DNA from: Candidatus Sabulitectum sp.
Lineage (GTDB): Bacteria; Fermentibacterota; Fermentibacteria; Fermentibacterales; JCC-6
Direction: 5' to 3'
NCBI GenBank assembly: GCA_023139045.1
Contig: JAGLOJ010000033.1
Coordinates: 1-44,571 of the forward strand
DNA length: 44,571 nt
Below are positions 17,105 through 24,368 of this stretch, one piece after another; position 1 is the first letter of the stretch; each line of letters begins with the position of its first letter. A program made the position numbers and the translations under genes. Under the pieces are notes generated by a model. It saw only the letters and a list, made by a program, of their open reading frames with translations, was not told the origin of the DNA and ran no database searches.

Positions 17105-17238
17105 AGCAAATACTGTTGCCTGTTTCTCCTCTCAATTGGATGATCTTGCCTTATGGGAGGGCAACCCCTGTGGATGGGAGAATGTCAGGTGAACAGCTGT
17201 TCTGGTGCTGATTCAAACGCATTTTTCCTACCAGAAAG

Positions 17239-17262
17239 ACAGGGCGGCAGAAGCCGCCCTGT
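17239..17262 (-). terminator. Hairpin terminator after the isomerase-fold gene
   Basis: A 10-bp perfect stem (ACAGGGCGGC / GCCGCCCTGT) with a 4-base loop. On the minus strand it follows the stop at 17298 and is followed by CTTTCTGG, a weak U-tract. It could also stop plus-strand transcripts from 16682, though no T-run follows on that side. Confidence 0.55.
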
Positions 17263-17297
17263 ACCTGTAATAAATGGATGCAGATCAGAATTGGTCT

Positions 17298-18473
17298 CTA
17301 CAGTTCAGCAATCGGGTCTTCCGGAAGCTTATTGTCTTTTCTCCAGGAAGCAACTACAGGTCTTACATCTGTTACAAAAGCATCCCGCAGAATCCTGTTG
17401 GCTGCAGTGACATCCGGCTTGGATTGTGCTGCCTTCAATTCATCAAGATTTACAAGAGAGGCTCTTGCCAGAGCATACTCTGTATTCTCTATCGCAGTGA
17501 GAACATTTTCCTCCGTAGAACCAACTCTTGAATCAACTCTCAACTCAATACTGGTATCTTCCAGAGAACACAGCCCTGCAGCCTCTGCCATAAGAAGGTT
17601 AAGGAAGAGACGGAACAGAGTACCGGCATCCAGCGAACCTGCCGGCATTGCACCCATTCCCAGTTTGTTGTCCGACAGAACGAGTCTTCCAAGCATTTTC
17701 TGATGCAGCAGAGAAATAGTTACCGACTCAAGGCTTTCTCCCGGGAGCATGGAAGCAGTATCAAGCAGTATTTTACAGGACTGATCGGTTTCCCGGCATA
17801 ACCAGCTTGCTGTGCCCCAGTCGGGAACAGCCGTGGCACAGAAAGACGGATTGAAAGGTCTGAAACCAAGAAGCATGTTTTCGCTCTTTCGGATCTTCAT
17901 TCCTATCTGCCTCAGGCCCTTGAGGATTCCAAAAAGCATGTCAACCGAGTTCTTCTCTCCGGGGGAGTCAATACCGTCAGGGATCCATAGACCAAGCTGT
18001 CTGCAATTGATTTCCCGCATTAGTTGCATGGCTGACAGTACCTGATTGATCGATGCGACCCGAATCTCCGGGTAGGGTGAGGTTAATGTGCCATACATAA
18101 GCCTGTGGTTAAGAACGTTGCGTTTTCTTGGAATGTGAAGATCCGCCATTACAGTCATGGGATTGAGTTTGTTCTTTTTCAGAGATTCAGAGACCTCCAC
18201 TGCATCTTCCGTGGTTCTGAAATCGGCAGGGCAATGAAGAATAACATCGCTGACTTTCCCTGTTAAGGAAGAAATCTTACCAAGCAGATCAAGCTTCTCA
18301 GAAATGGTTTCTGGATCGTTGTCGGTTTTGTAAACAGCCCAGGTGCTTCCGGCCCGGGTAACGGATTTCGTAGAGACGAGCAACCTGAGTTTTGTAAGCT
18401 GCTCTTTGACGGTTTTCACTTTATCACCAGCTCCCTCCAGATAAATATACATATCAATTGAGTGCGTGAACAC
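17298..18473 (-). CDS. L-rhamnose-isomerase-fold protein lacking metal ligands
   Basis: 391 residues. It aligns along its length with the RhaI/Pseudomonas-type L-rhamnose isomerase TIM barrel: RLMYGTLTSP, LGLWIPDGIDSPGE (family W-I-x-D-G-x-x-x-P-G), PFNPSFCATAVPDWGTA, KILLDTASMLPG and AGSLDAGTLFRLFLNLLMAE. By the numbering of the P. stutzeri enzyme as I recall it, E219 is G203 here, H257 is S241, H281 is V265, D289 is M273 and D291 is A275, while D254 (D238) and D327 (D314) remain. Both metal sites should be lost, so isomerase activity is unlikely; a binding or regulatory role is an inference. The start is a GTG with no Shine-Dalgarno; ATG at 18452 is an alternative. It closes the rpsF operon, 16 bases after nnr. 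Confidence 0.75.
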   Translation of the reverse strand: MFTHSIDMYIYLEGAGDKVKTVKEQLTKLRLLVSTKSVTRAGSTWAVYKTDNDPETISEKLDLLGKISSLTGKVSDVILHCPADFRTTEDAVEVSESLKKNKLNPMTVMADLHIPRKRNVLNHRLMYGTLTSPYPEIRVASINQVLSAMQLMREINCRQLGLWIPDGIDSPGEKNSVDMLFGILKGLRQIGMKIRKSENMLLGFRPFNPSFCATAVPDWGTASWLCRETDQSCKILLDTASMLPGESLESVTISLLHQKMLGRLVLSDNKLGMGAMPAGSLDAGTLFRLFLNLLMAEAAGLCSLEDTSIELRVDSRVGSTEENVLTAIENTEYALARASLVNLDELKAAQSKPDVTAANRILRDAFVTDVRPVVASWRKDNKLPEDPIAEL

Positions 18474-18489
18474 ATAATCTTAACAAAAA

Positions 18490-20013
18490 TCAGCCCTGAG
18501 TCCAGTAGGGATTCCCACCAAGCAGAGAATCGTACTTTCCATCTTCGATCATTGCAATTGCTTTGCCTATACTTCCGGCAACGTCAGTGGGAATAATTGA
18601 CCTGGCAGAAATTTCTCCAGCAAGTATGTCTGCAGAAAGACCATGCACATAAGCTGCCAGACTCAGCGCTTCAATCCCGTTGTTACCCTGTGCCATTAAT
18701 CCTGCAACCATTCCAGCAAGAATATCTCCTGAGCCGCCGGTGGCAAGTCCGTGATTGCCGACGGGAATTGTGGTTCTGGAGCCATCCTCTGAGAACACCA
18801 GAGAGGGCTTCCCTTTTAAAAGAACAGAACAGCGCAAAGCTTTTGCCGTTTTCTCGGCAGCAGCATACCTTGCATTAAGATCATCCCCGCAACCGGTAAG
18901 CCGTTTCAATTCCCCGGGATGTGGTGTCATAACGGCTTCTCCTGGATATGACCTGAGCATATCTGCAATTGCACTGTCAATGACATTCAAGGCATCGGCA
19001 TCAAGAACAACAGGAATCTTCCAGGATCCCAGAATATATCTCAGTATCCTTTCTGTACTCGCTGTCATTCCCATACCGGGTCCAATAACAACTACCGAAT
19101 AATCATTTGGATCCGGTAGTGAAGTTACATCTCCAGGAAGGAAATAGGTGCAGAGAGTTTCGGGAATTCTGCCGGCAATAGCAGGAGAAGCCGGTAGCGG
19201 TACACACATCTCAACCAGACCGCATCCCGACCTCAGAGCACCCATTGCGGCCATTTGGGGTGCTCCCGGCATTCTTTCAGATCCGGCAAGAACAAGAACC
19301 TTTCCGAAGGTTCCCTTGTAGCTGTCAACAGGCCTGTCCGGCAGGAGCGTTCTGGCATACTGCTTGGTCATTACTCTGCGCATATTGTTCTGCGGCACAT
19401 GAATACCAATATCTTCCAGAATAAGAGACCCGCACAAGCTGCATCCCGGAGGAAGCAGAAGACCCAGCTTGGGCGCTGCAAAAGTTACAGTAACCTCTGC
19501 CTTTATTGCAGAGCGATCGCACTGCCCCGTGAGACCGTCTACTCCTGTCGGCATATCAACAGCAATGACCGGTACATTCAGCCCGGAACATTCCACCGCA
19601 AGATCAAGAGTGCCTCCCCTGAGATTTCCGGTAAAGCCCACACCGAGAAGAGCATCAACAGCGACTGATGCAGTAACTTGGGGCTCATATGAAATTATAC
19701 CTCCTGCGAAAACGTAGCTCTCCATATTAACGCGGCAGTCCTCGGAAATTTTGCTGGAAGAACCAAATGAAGGGCGAACAATAACCCTGTAGCCCTTCTG
19801 AAGAAGGAATCTGGCAGCAACGAATCCGTCTCCGCCATTGTTGCCCGGACCGGCATATACAACAACAGAACCATCTACCGGACTTGTCATCCTGTTTACA
19901 ATCTCGGCAACAGCCTGCCCCGCCCTTTCCATTAGAACCAGTCCCGGAGTACCGGAGCTGATAGTCTTCCTGTCCAGTTCCGAAATTTCAGAAGGTGTCA
20001 GCCAGAAAGCCAT
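18490..20013 (-). CDS. nnr: Bifunctional NAD(P)H-hydrate epimerase / ADP- or ATP-dependent dehydratase
   Basis: 507 residues, the normal fused length. The N-terminal YjeF_N epimerase (about 1-210) has MERAGQAVAE, YAGPGNNGGDGFVAARF and VDALLGVGFTGNLRG. The C-terminal ribokinase-like dehydratase (about 225-500) has GTFGKVLVLAGSERMPGAPQ, VVIGPGMGM, PVVLDADALNVID, VMTPHPGELKRLTG and the nucleotide/catalytic loop GNHGLATGGSGDILAGMVAG. Together the two activities repair hydrated NADH and NADPH. The ATG at 20013 follows AAGGGG and lies one base from the acpS stop. Position after tsaD and acpS is a common bacterial arrangement. Confidence 0.95.
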   Translation of the reverse strand: MAFWLTPSEISELDRKTISSGTPGLVLMERAGQAVAEIVNRMTSPVDGSVVVYAGPGNNGGDGFVAARFLLQKGYRVIVRPSFGSSSKISEDCRVNMESYVFAGGIISYEPQVTASVAVDALLGVGFTGNLRGGTLDLAVECSGLNVPVIAVDMPTGVDGLTGQCDRSAIKAEVTVTFAAPKLGLLLPPGCSLCGSLILEDIGIHVPQNNMRRVMTKQYARTLLPDRPVDSYKGTFGKVLVLAGSERMPGAPQMAAMGALRSGCGLVEMCVPLPASPAIAGRIPETLCTYFLPGDVTSLPDPNDYSVVVIGPGMGMTASTERILRYILGSWKIPVVLDADALNVIDSAIADMLRSYPGEAVMTPHPGELKRLTGCGDDLNARYAAAEKTAKALRCSVLLKGKPSLVFSEDGSRTTIPVGNHGLATGGSGDILAGMVAGLMAQGNNGIEALSLAAYVHGLSADILAGEISARSIIPTDVAGSIGKAIAMIEDGKYDSLLGGNPYWTQG

Positions 20014-20014
20014 G

Positions 20015-20368
20015 TCATTCCCCTTCGGTTAAAAGAGCAAAGGTTAAGGATGTGTTCCGGTTCCCGGTGGCAGAGATAAGAACTTTGTTGTTTCCTGCAA
20101 GCTCAAGAGCTCGTCCGGAAAGGTGTGCCTTCACATCACTTCCGTTAATACATATTTCAATATCGTGCCATGAAAGAGAAGAGTCAAACCCGGTTCCCAG
20201 GGCTTTTACTACAGATTCTTTTGCAGAGAACATGACCGCAAGATCCAGATTCCCGGGATTCCGGGCAAGCTCCTCAGGGGTAAACAGTCTTTCCCGGAGT
20301 CTACCGTTGTTTCTGGTCACGGCCCGAATGAATCTTGAATTTTCCACAATGTCAGTGCCTGTTTTCAT
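20015..20368 (-). CDS. acpS: Holo-[acyl-carrier-protein] synthase
   Basis: 117 residues, normal for AcpS. It transfers 4'-phosphopantetheine from CoA to acyl carrier protein. The Mg-binding residues are D6 in GTDIVENSRF and E51 in MFSAKESVVKALGTGFD, both canonical. The end (NKVLISATGNRNTSLTFALL) matches the conserved h-S-h-T-H/G C-terminal strands, though here the usual His of ...SISHT is an Asn/Gly context, a mild divergence. It lies 49 bases after tsaD and one base before nnr. Confidence 0.93.
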   Translation of the reverse strand: MKTGTDIVENSRFIRAVTRNNGRLRERLFTPEELARNPGNLDLAVMFSAKESVVKALGTGFDSSLSWHDIEICINGSDVKAHLSGRALELAGNNKVLISATGNRNTSLTFALLTEGE

Positions 20369-20417
20369 ATTTCAGCCCCCACCATGAAAACAAAGATAGT
20401 TGAATGGGGGTCTCGTG

Positions 20418-21425
20418 TCAGCAGGAGAGAGGAGAGAGCATTTCTCCGTGCCATCGCGCAAAGGTGTTACAGGAAGCGGGGGAATGGGCAGCCGGATCTG
20501 ATTTCAGTACTGAGAGGGCAGCCCTGCCCACCATCACCGCATTGTCCATAGTGTGCTCAATTGGAGGCAGGAAGAGCTTCATGTTTCTTTTGTGACATTC
20601 CAGTTGGAACTCTGTTCTCAACAGGGCGTTCGCCGAGACTCCACCGGCAACAAGAACCGATTTTGCTCCAAGTTTTCCCGCTTGATACATGGTTTTGGAA
20701 ACCAACAAGCCGCAAACGGTTTTGCGAAAACTTGCAGAGAGGTCTTCCGGGGAAACATCTCCGGCTGCCCATATAAGCCTAACTGCTGTCTTCAAGCCGC
20801 TGAAGCTGAATTCAGGCAATCTTCTGTTGCCAATCGGCGAGGGCAAAGCAATAGCTTGCGGGTCACCTTTTTCGGCAAGTTCGTCAATAATTCTTCCACC
20901 GGGATATCCCAGACCCATTAGCTTTGCCGTCTTGTCAAAGGCTTCTCCGGCGGCATCATCTCTGGTTGTACCCAGCAGGCGACATTCGTTCCATGACGGC
21001 ATGTGGAATATCATGGTATGCCCGCCACTTACAAGAAGGGCAACTGCTGGAAATTCCACCGGTGAGCTGTGGTGTATGTGCAAATGAGCCGATAGGTGGT
21101 TGATTCCCAGAAAAGGTTTTCCCATGGCGAAAGCCGCGGCTTTTGTCCAGGAGAGACCCACCAGTAGAGAGCCTGTAAGACCGGGTCCGGCAGTCGCTGC
21201 AAACACATCAATGTCATTCAGGGAAGTTCCGGATTTCTCCAGTACTTCCCTGATAAGTCCCGGCAGAACTGTCATGTGTAGTCGTGAGGCTATCTCCGGG
21301 ACAACACCACCGTGTCCACCATGAACCATCTGTGTAGAGACCAGCTCCGCAAGAGCGTTTCCGTTCCCATCCAGTACAGCCACAGCAGAATCATCACACG
21401 AGGTTTCTACCGCAAGAAGATACAC
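20418..21425 (-). CDS. tsaD: tRNA N6-adenosine threonylcarbamoyltransferase TsaD
   Basis: 335 residues, normal length. Part of the TsaBDE system that makes t6A37 in ANN-decoding tRNAs. The ASKHA ATPase motifs are clear: LAVETSCDDSAVAVLD at the start, GPGLTGSLLVGLSWTKA, the Fe-binding histidines in INHLSAHLHIHH, LLVSGGHTMI, LGTTRDDAAGEAFDKTAKLM and VAGGVSANALLR. The start is a GTG at 21425 that shares one base with the rplI stop (TAGTG), so translation is coupled. Confidence 0.96.
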   Translation of the reverse strand: MYLLAVETSCDDSAVAVLDGNGNALAELVSTQMVHGGHGGVVPEIASRLHMTVLPGLIREVLEKSGTSLNDIDVFAATAGPGLTGSLLVGLSWTKAAAFAMGKPFLGINHLSAHLHIHHSSPVEFPAVALLVSGGHTMIFHMPSWNECRLLGTTRDDAAGEAFDKTAKLMGLGYPGGRIIDELAEKGDPQAIALPSPIGNRRLPEFSFSGLKTAVRLIWAAGDVSPEDLSASFRKTVCGLLVSKTMYQAGKLGAKSVLVAGGVSANALLRTEFQLECHKRNMKLFLPPIEHTMDNAVMVGRAALSVLKSDPAAHSPASCNTFARWHGEMLSPLSC

Positions 21426-21871
21426 TAGGCTTGAGCCTCTACCTTTACGGTAATGGTCTCAACAACCTCTCCGAGAATCTTGATCTGAACTTTGTACTCT
21501 CCAAGCTTCTTGATGTGACTTTCAAGAATAACCTGCTGTCTGTCTATCTCAAATTTCTTTTCAAGAAGTGCAGCAGCGATCTCACGCTCACCGATTCCAC
21601 CGTAGAGTTGTCCACTTTCGTCAACTGTTGCGGTAAATGTAAGGGTGATTTCTCTAAGCTTCTCTGCGAGAACTTCAGCAGCCTTGCTCTGCTCTTTTTC
21701 TCTGGTAACTGCTGCTGCTTTCAGGGAAACGGCCATTTTCATGGTACCTTTTGTGGCAACTACTGCCAGTTTTTGAGGCAACAGGTAGTTCCTCGCGTAA
21801 CCGGAAGCAACGTTGACCACTTCTCCGGGGTTACCGAGAGAGTCAACTGTTTTGATCAGAAGAACCTTCAT
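21425..21871 (-). CDS. rplI: 50S ribosomal protein L9
   Basis: 148 residues with the two L9 domains. The N-terminal rRNA-binding signature is GNPGEVVNVASGYARNYLLPQ; a long helix (about 41-75) and a C-terminal domain with GQLYGGIGEREIAAALLEKK follow. The ATG has AAAGGA upstream. The 5' end overlaps the DUF2232 gene by 29 bases, an unusually long same-strand overlap for this operon, and the stop shares a base with the tsaD start. Confidence 0.97.
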   Translation of the reverse strand: MKVLLIKTVDSLGNPGEVVNVASGYARNYLLPQKLAVVATKGTMKMAVSLKAAAVTREKEQSKAAEVLAEKLREITLTFTATVDESGQLYGGIGEREIAAALLEKKFEIDRQQVILESHIKKLGEYKVQIKILGEVVETITVKVEAQA

Positions 21872-22736
21872 TTTTCATCCTTTCGATCCTTATGTCTATT
21901 TTTTTTCTATAATCGAACCAGGTGTCCAGAATTCCCAGCAGAATCAATCCGCTGAGAACAAAGGGAGGAGCAAATACCGCACTCATTATCAGCACGAAAA
22001 CCATTCCCGACGTGCCCTTAGCCCACTTTACAGCTACCTGAAGACCTTCAATTCCATATGGGAGGGAGCTGAAGACAAGCAGATTCTTTGCTATTCTCAG
22101 CGCAAGGTCAGGAACAGGAGCAGTTCCTGCCGAAACCAGAATGACCAGGCAGATAATTGGAAACCATGCAAAACCCCAATGCATTCTGAAGTTTGCTGTT
22201 CCCTGGATTGTCATGCTCATGTTCTTACCACTGAGGGATTTGAAAAAAAGCACGGAGACAATGGAGCCAAGCACGATGTGAGCAGCTCCAATACCCGGTG
22301 AGTAGTAGGTAATCAGTGAGAACACACTGTCGATCGTATCCGATTCCAGACCTGCTGAGAGGTAAACCTCTCTCAGGGGATTGAGCTCGGACTCTCCGAT
22401 GTTCATGAATCCCGGGAATCCCAGAGAAAGCAGCCCACCGGTGAGAAGAGCTATCCCTGAGCACAGGTAGAGGGTTTTTAACAACGAGTACCCCGATCTT
22501 GCAGAGATGGCAATCACCGCTGCACAGACCGCTGTTACCGCTGCTCCCTGAAAACCGGAAAGATACCAGGACAAAAAGACAATGGCCGCTGTTGCAGGAA
22601 GGCCTCTGCTCAGTCTGCTATTCAGTAGAACGGCTGAAACTCCCGCTGCAAGAAATGGCAATCCCATTATCAGAGACAGCCCTCCCCACAGCAATTGTGT
22701 TGGTCTTTTTCTCTTAGTCTGCATCTGTGTTCTCAA
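21843..22736 (-). CDS. DUF2232 (YybS-like) membrane protein
   Basis: 297 residues with about seven to eight predicted transmembrane helices (for example GLSLIMGLPFLAAGVSAVLL, AAIVFLSWYLSGFQGAAVTA, GIALLTGGLLSLGFPGF and SGMVFVLIMSAVFAPPFVLS). The family pattern ITYYSPGIGAAHIVLGS and a late NLLVFSSLPYGIEGLQVA fit DUF2232, which sits between rpsR and rplI in many bacteria (YybS in Bacillus). Function unknown; the fold resembles ECF-type integral components. The start may be the TTG at 22736 or the ATG at 22724; neither has a well-spaced Shine-Dalgarno. It overlaps rplI by 29 bases. Confidence 0.85.
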   Translation of the reverse strand: MRTQMQTKRKRPTQLLWGGLSLIMGLPFLAAGVSAVLLNSRLSRGLPATAAIVFLSWYLSGFQGAAVTAVCAAVIAISARSGYSLLKTLYLCSGIALLTGGLLSLGFPGFMNIGESELNPLREVYLSAGLESDTIDSVFSLITYYSPGIGAAHIVLGSIVSVLFFKSLSGKNMSMTIQGTANFRMHWGFAWFPIICLVILVSAGTAPVPDLALRIAKNLLVFSSLPYGIEGLQVAVKWAKGTSGMVFVLIMSAVFAPPFVLSGLILLGILDTWFDYRKKIDIRIERMKNEGSSDQNS

Positions 22737-22743
22737 GCTCCAT

Positions 22744-22995
22744 CTACCTGTAATGTTCTCTCAGGTAAGGAGCCAGGGCGAGGAATCTTGCGATCTTCAG
22801 TTCCTTGGCTACCATTCTCTGGTGTCTGGCGCAGTTACCACTGACACGCTTGGCAACGATCTTGCCTCTGTCACTTATGTAACGCTGAACCATTTTTTCG
22901 TTCTTGTAGGTGATCTCCATGTCAGGATTCATGCAGAATCGGCATTTCTTCTTCCTGGTGATCTTCATTCCTTTACGCTTACCACGGATAGGCAT
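22744..22995 (-). CDS. rpsR: 30S ribosomal protein S18
   Basis: 83 residues with the S18 core NEKMVQRYISDRGKIVAKR then GNCARHQRMVAKELKIARFL. The N-terminal part keeps cysteines (KKKCRFCMNPD and later GNCARH), giving a C-x2-C ... C-x2-H pattern: this is the zinc-binding (C+) form of S18. It pairs with S6, encoded by rpsF at the head of the same operon. The preceding gene's stop abuts its start. Confidence 0.96.
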   Translation of the reverse strand: MPIRGKRKGMKITRKKKCRFCMNPDMEITYKNEKMVQRYISDRGKIVAKRVSGNCARHQRMVAKELKIARFLALAPYLREHYR

Positions 22996-23352
22996 TTATG
23001 CCTTCCTTTCTTTTTTTACTATAAGTTCTATCCGACGAGCTCTGAGAAGTGTTTTGTAGTGCTCTCCGCCGGCTCTGTCTTCCGATTTTCTGTGTGCCAA
23101 TCTACCTTCAACAAGAACTGCATCCCCCTCATGAAGAGTGCTGTCAAGAGCTGTTGCAAGCTTCCCCCAGACATCTACTTCAATGTCTGCTACAGTTGTT
23201 TCCAAACTGCCGGGATATGAATCCACAGTATTCTCAACGAGAAGGTGCAACACGGGAACGCCGGAGCGGGTCATATTGATACCTTTCCGGCGCTTGATAA
23301 CACCGGTGATAACAGCATAGTTCAATCCGGGCAGATCTCTTTGAGGGCTCAT
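22996..23352 (-). CDS. Second single-strand-binding (OB-fold) protein
   Basis: 118 residues with an SSB/PriB-type OB-fold: LNYAVITGVIKRRKGINMTR, VPVLHLLVENTVD, IEVDVWGKLATALDSTLHEG and DAVLVEGRLAHRKSED. The W-G-k-x-A and G-d-x-V-x-V-e-G-R-L patterns are those of SSB, but the acidic D-D-I-P-F tip is missing; the tail is basic (IELIVKKERKA). It lies between ssb and rpsR and looks like a diverged tandem duplicate. It may act like PriB, be a partner in SSB heteromers, or bind RNA. Which of these holds cannot be decided from sequence. Confidence 0.82.
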   Translation of the reverse strand: MSPQRDLPGLNYAVITGVIKRRKGINMTRSGVPVLHLLVENTVDSYPGSLETTVADIEVDVWGKLATALDSTLHEGDAVLVEGRLAHRKSEDRAGGEHYKTLLRARRIELIVKKERKA

Positions 23353-23367
23353 CAGATACCTTGACCC

Positions 23368-23811
23368 TTAAAAGGGAATATCGTCGGAGTAATCAGGGCC
23401 CTGGGGTTCCTCCCGGCGGGGTGGCTCATCAGAACCGCCACTTTGAGAGGGACTTGAGCCAGAATCTCCGGTCTTTTCCAGCATCTGTACACTTCGGGCA
23501 AGAATCTCAACGCGGCTGCGCTTTGATCCGTCCTGGGCGTTCCACTGGGTGAACTGAAGCTCTCCCTCAATCATCACAGGGCTACCCTTGTGAAGTCTGC
23601 TGGCAACTCTCTCTGCCAACTGTCTCCAGGTAACAACATCAACAAAACAGGTTTTTTCGTGCCATTCACCATCGCGGCCACGGTAACGCTGATTGCTGGC
23701 CACGCTGAAGTTAGCCACATGAGTGCCGTTTTCAAGGATATTGGTCCGGGGATCATTGGTAAGATTACCGGAGAGAAGAACCTTGTTGATGGAGGGCATA
23801 CGGATGTCCAC
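23368..23811 (-). CDS. ssb: Single-stranded DNA-binding protein SSB
   Basis: 147 residues. The OB-fold opens with INKVLLSGNLTNDPR, then ANFSVASNQRYRG, CFVDVVTWRQLAERVASRLH and SPVMIEGELQFTQW. A Ser/Gly/Pro-rich linker (about 115-140) ends in the acidic tip DYSDDIPF that recruits replication and repair proteins. I keep the GTG at 23811 because GGAG lies 7 bases before it, within the end of rpsF; an ATG four codons in (23799) is the alternative and starts at the usual MPSINK. Confidence 0.95.
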   Translation of the reverse strand: MDIRMPSINKVLLSGNLTNDPRTNILENGTHVANFSVASNQRYRGRDGEWHEKTCFVDVVTWRQLAERVASRLHKGSPVMIEGELQFTQWNAQDGSKRSRVEILARSVQMLEKTGDSGSSPSQSGGSDEPPRREEPQGPDYSDDIPF

Positions 23812-23813
23812 GG

Positions 23814-24158
23814 CTATTCTCCTGCTTCAAATGCTGGAGCCGGGGATTCGTCATAGGATTTTCCCATAACATCGCGATCATCCTTGAGGGTGAGATGACG
23901 GAGACAGTTGTCATTAATCCTGAGCATCTTGTCGATGGCAAGTTTCACTTCTGAACTGCCGTTCCAGTGTACGAAGTGGTAGACACCTTCGCTCTCTTTG
24001 TTGATAAGGTACGCCAGCTGACGGCGACCCCAGTCGTCAAAACCTGTGAGTTCACCCTCACCGTTTGTAACGATCTCCTGTACTCTGCTGGTCTCGCTCT
24101 TAAGCTCAGCTTCAGAAAGACTGGCACTCCAGATCAATACGGTCTCGTATTTACGCAA
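23814..24158 (-). CDS. rpsF: 30S ribosomal protein S6
   Basis: 114 residues with the S6 beginning RKYETVLIWSASLSEAELKS, WGRRQLAYLINKESEGVYHF and the LRINDNCLRHLTLKDDRDV strand that contacts S18. The start is a TTG at 24158 with AAGGAGG 9 bases upstream. It heads the operon rpsF-ssb-ssb2-rpsR-DUF2232-rplI-tsaD-acpS-nnr. A hairpin in the leader can pair with the Shine-Dalgarno, suggesting translational control, for which the S6:S18 pair is the known regulator in other bacteria. Confidence 0.96.
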   Translation of the reverse strand: MRKYETVLIWSASLSEAELKSETSRVQEIVTNGEGELTGFDDWGRRQLAYLINKESEGVYHFVHWNGSSEVKLAIDKMLRINDNCLRHLTLKDDRDVMGKSYDESPAPAFEAGE

Positions 24159-24167
24159 TTAACAAAG

Positions 24168-24214
24168 CCTCCTTCCGGCCCTGTTGGTGTGTAACAAACA
24201 CCGAACCCGGAAAG
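24168..24214 (-). promoter_or_regulatory. rpsF leader hairpin covering the Shine-Dalgarno
   Basis: On the minus strand, CTTTCCGG (24214-24207) can pair with CCGGAAGG (24178-24171), an 8-bp stem with one G-U pair. It covers most of the Shine-Dalgarno AAGGAGG (24174-24168). Inside it, GGTGT (24202-24198) pairs with ACACC (24190-24186), leaving asymmetric internal loops. The layout is like known S6:S18 autoregulatory leaders, though I cannot confirm the conserved CCG bulge of that motif. Confidence 0.45.
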
Positions 24215-24237
24215 AGACTGACAGATCAGTTCTTAAA

Positions 24238-24256
24238 GAATCGTAAATAACGATTC
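24238..24256. promoter_or_regulatory. Perfect inverted repeat in the rpsF promoter region
   Basis: GAATCGT-AAATA-ACGATTC, a 7-bp perfect dyad. On the minus strand a possible promoter for rpsF (TTGAAT, 17 bases, TAAGAA) overlaps it, so it could be an operator. A second dyad, AACGC-TTTC-GCGTT (24257-24270), follows at once, and further complementary blocks (GCGACA/TGTCGC, GACAAC/GTTGTC) lie at about 24287-24312. Confidence 0.4.
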
Positions 24257-24368
24257 AACGCTTTCGCGTTCTGCTTCCGGGCCGGCGACAACTAATTCTG
24301 TCGCGTTGTCCCCGACTCTGTAGAAGGGGCAAACAGCCTGCGAATATGCCACTGTAACCCACTGAGGG

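Noticed and set aside
17101-17211. A 36-codon ORF overlapping the small secreted gene's stop by ATGA
   Set aside because: Codon content is not protein-like and another frame of the same bases looks better; no Shine-Dalgarno.
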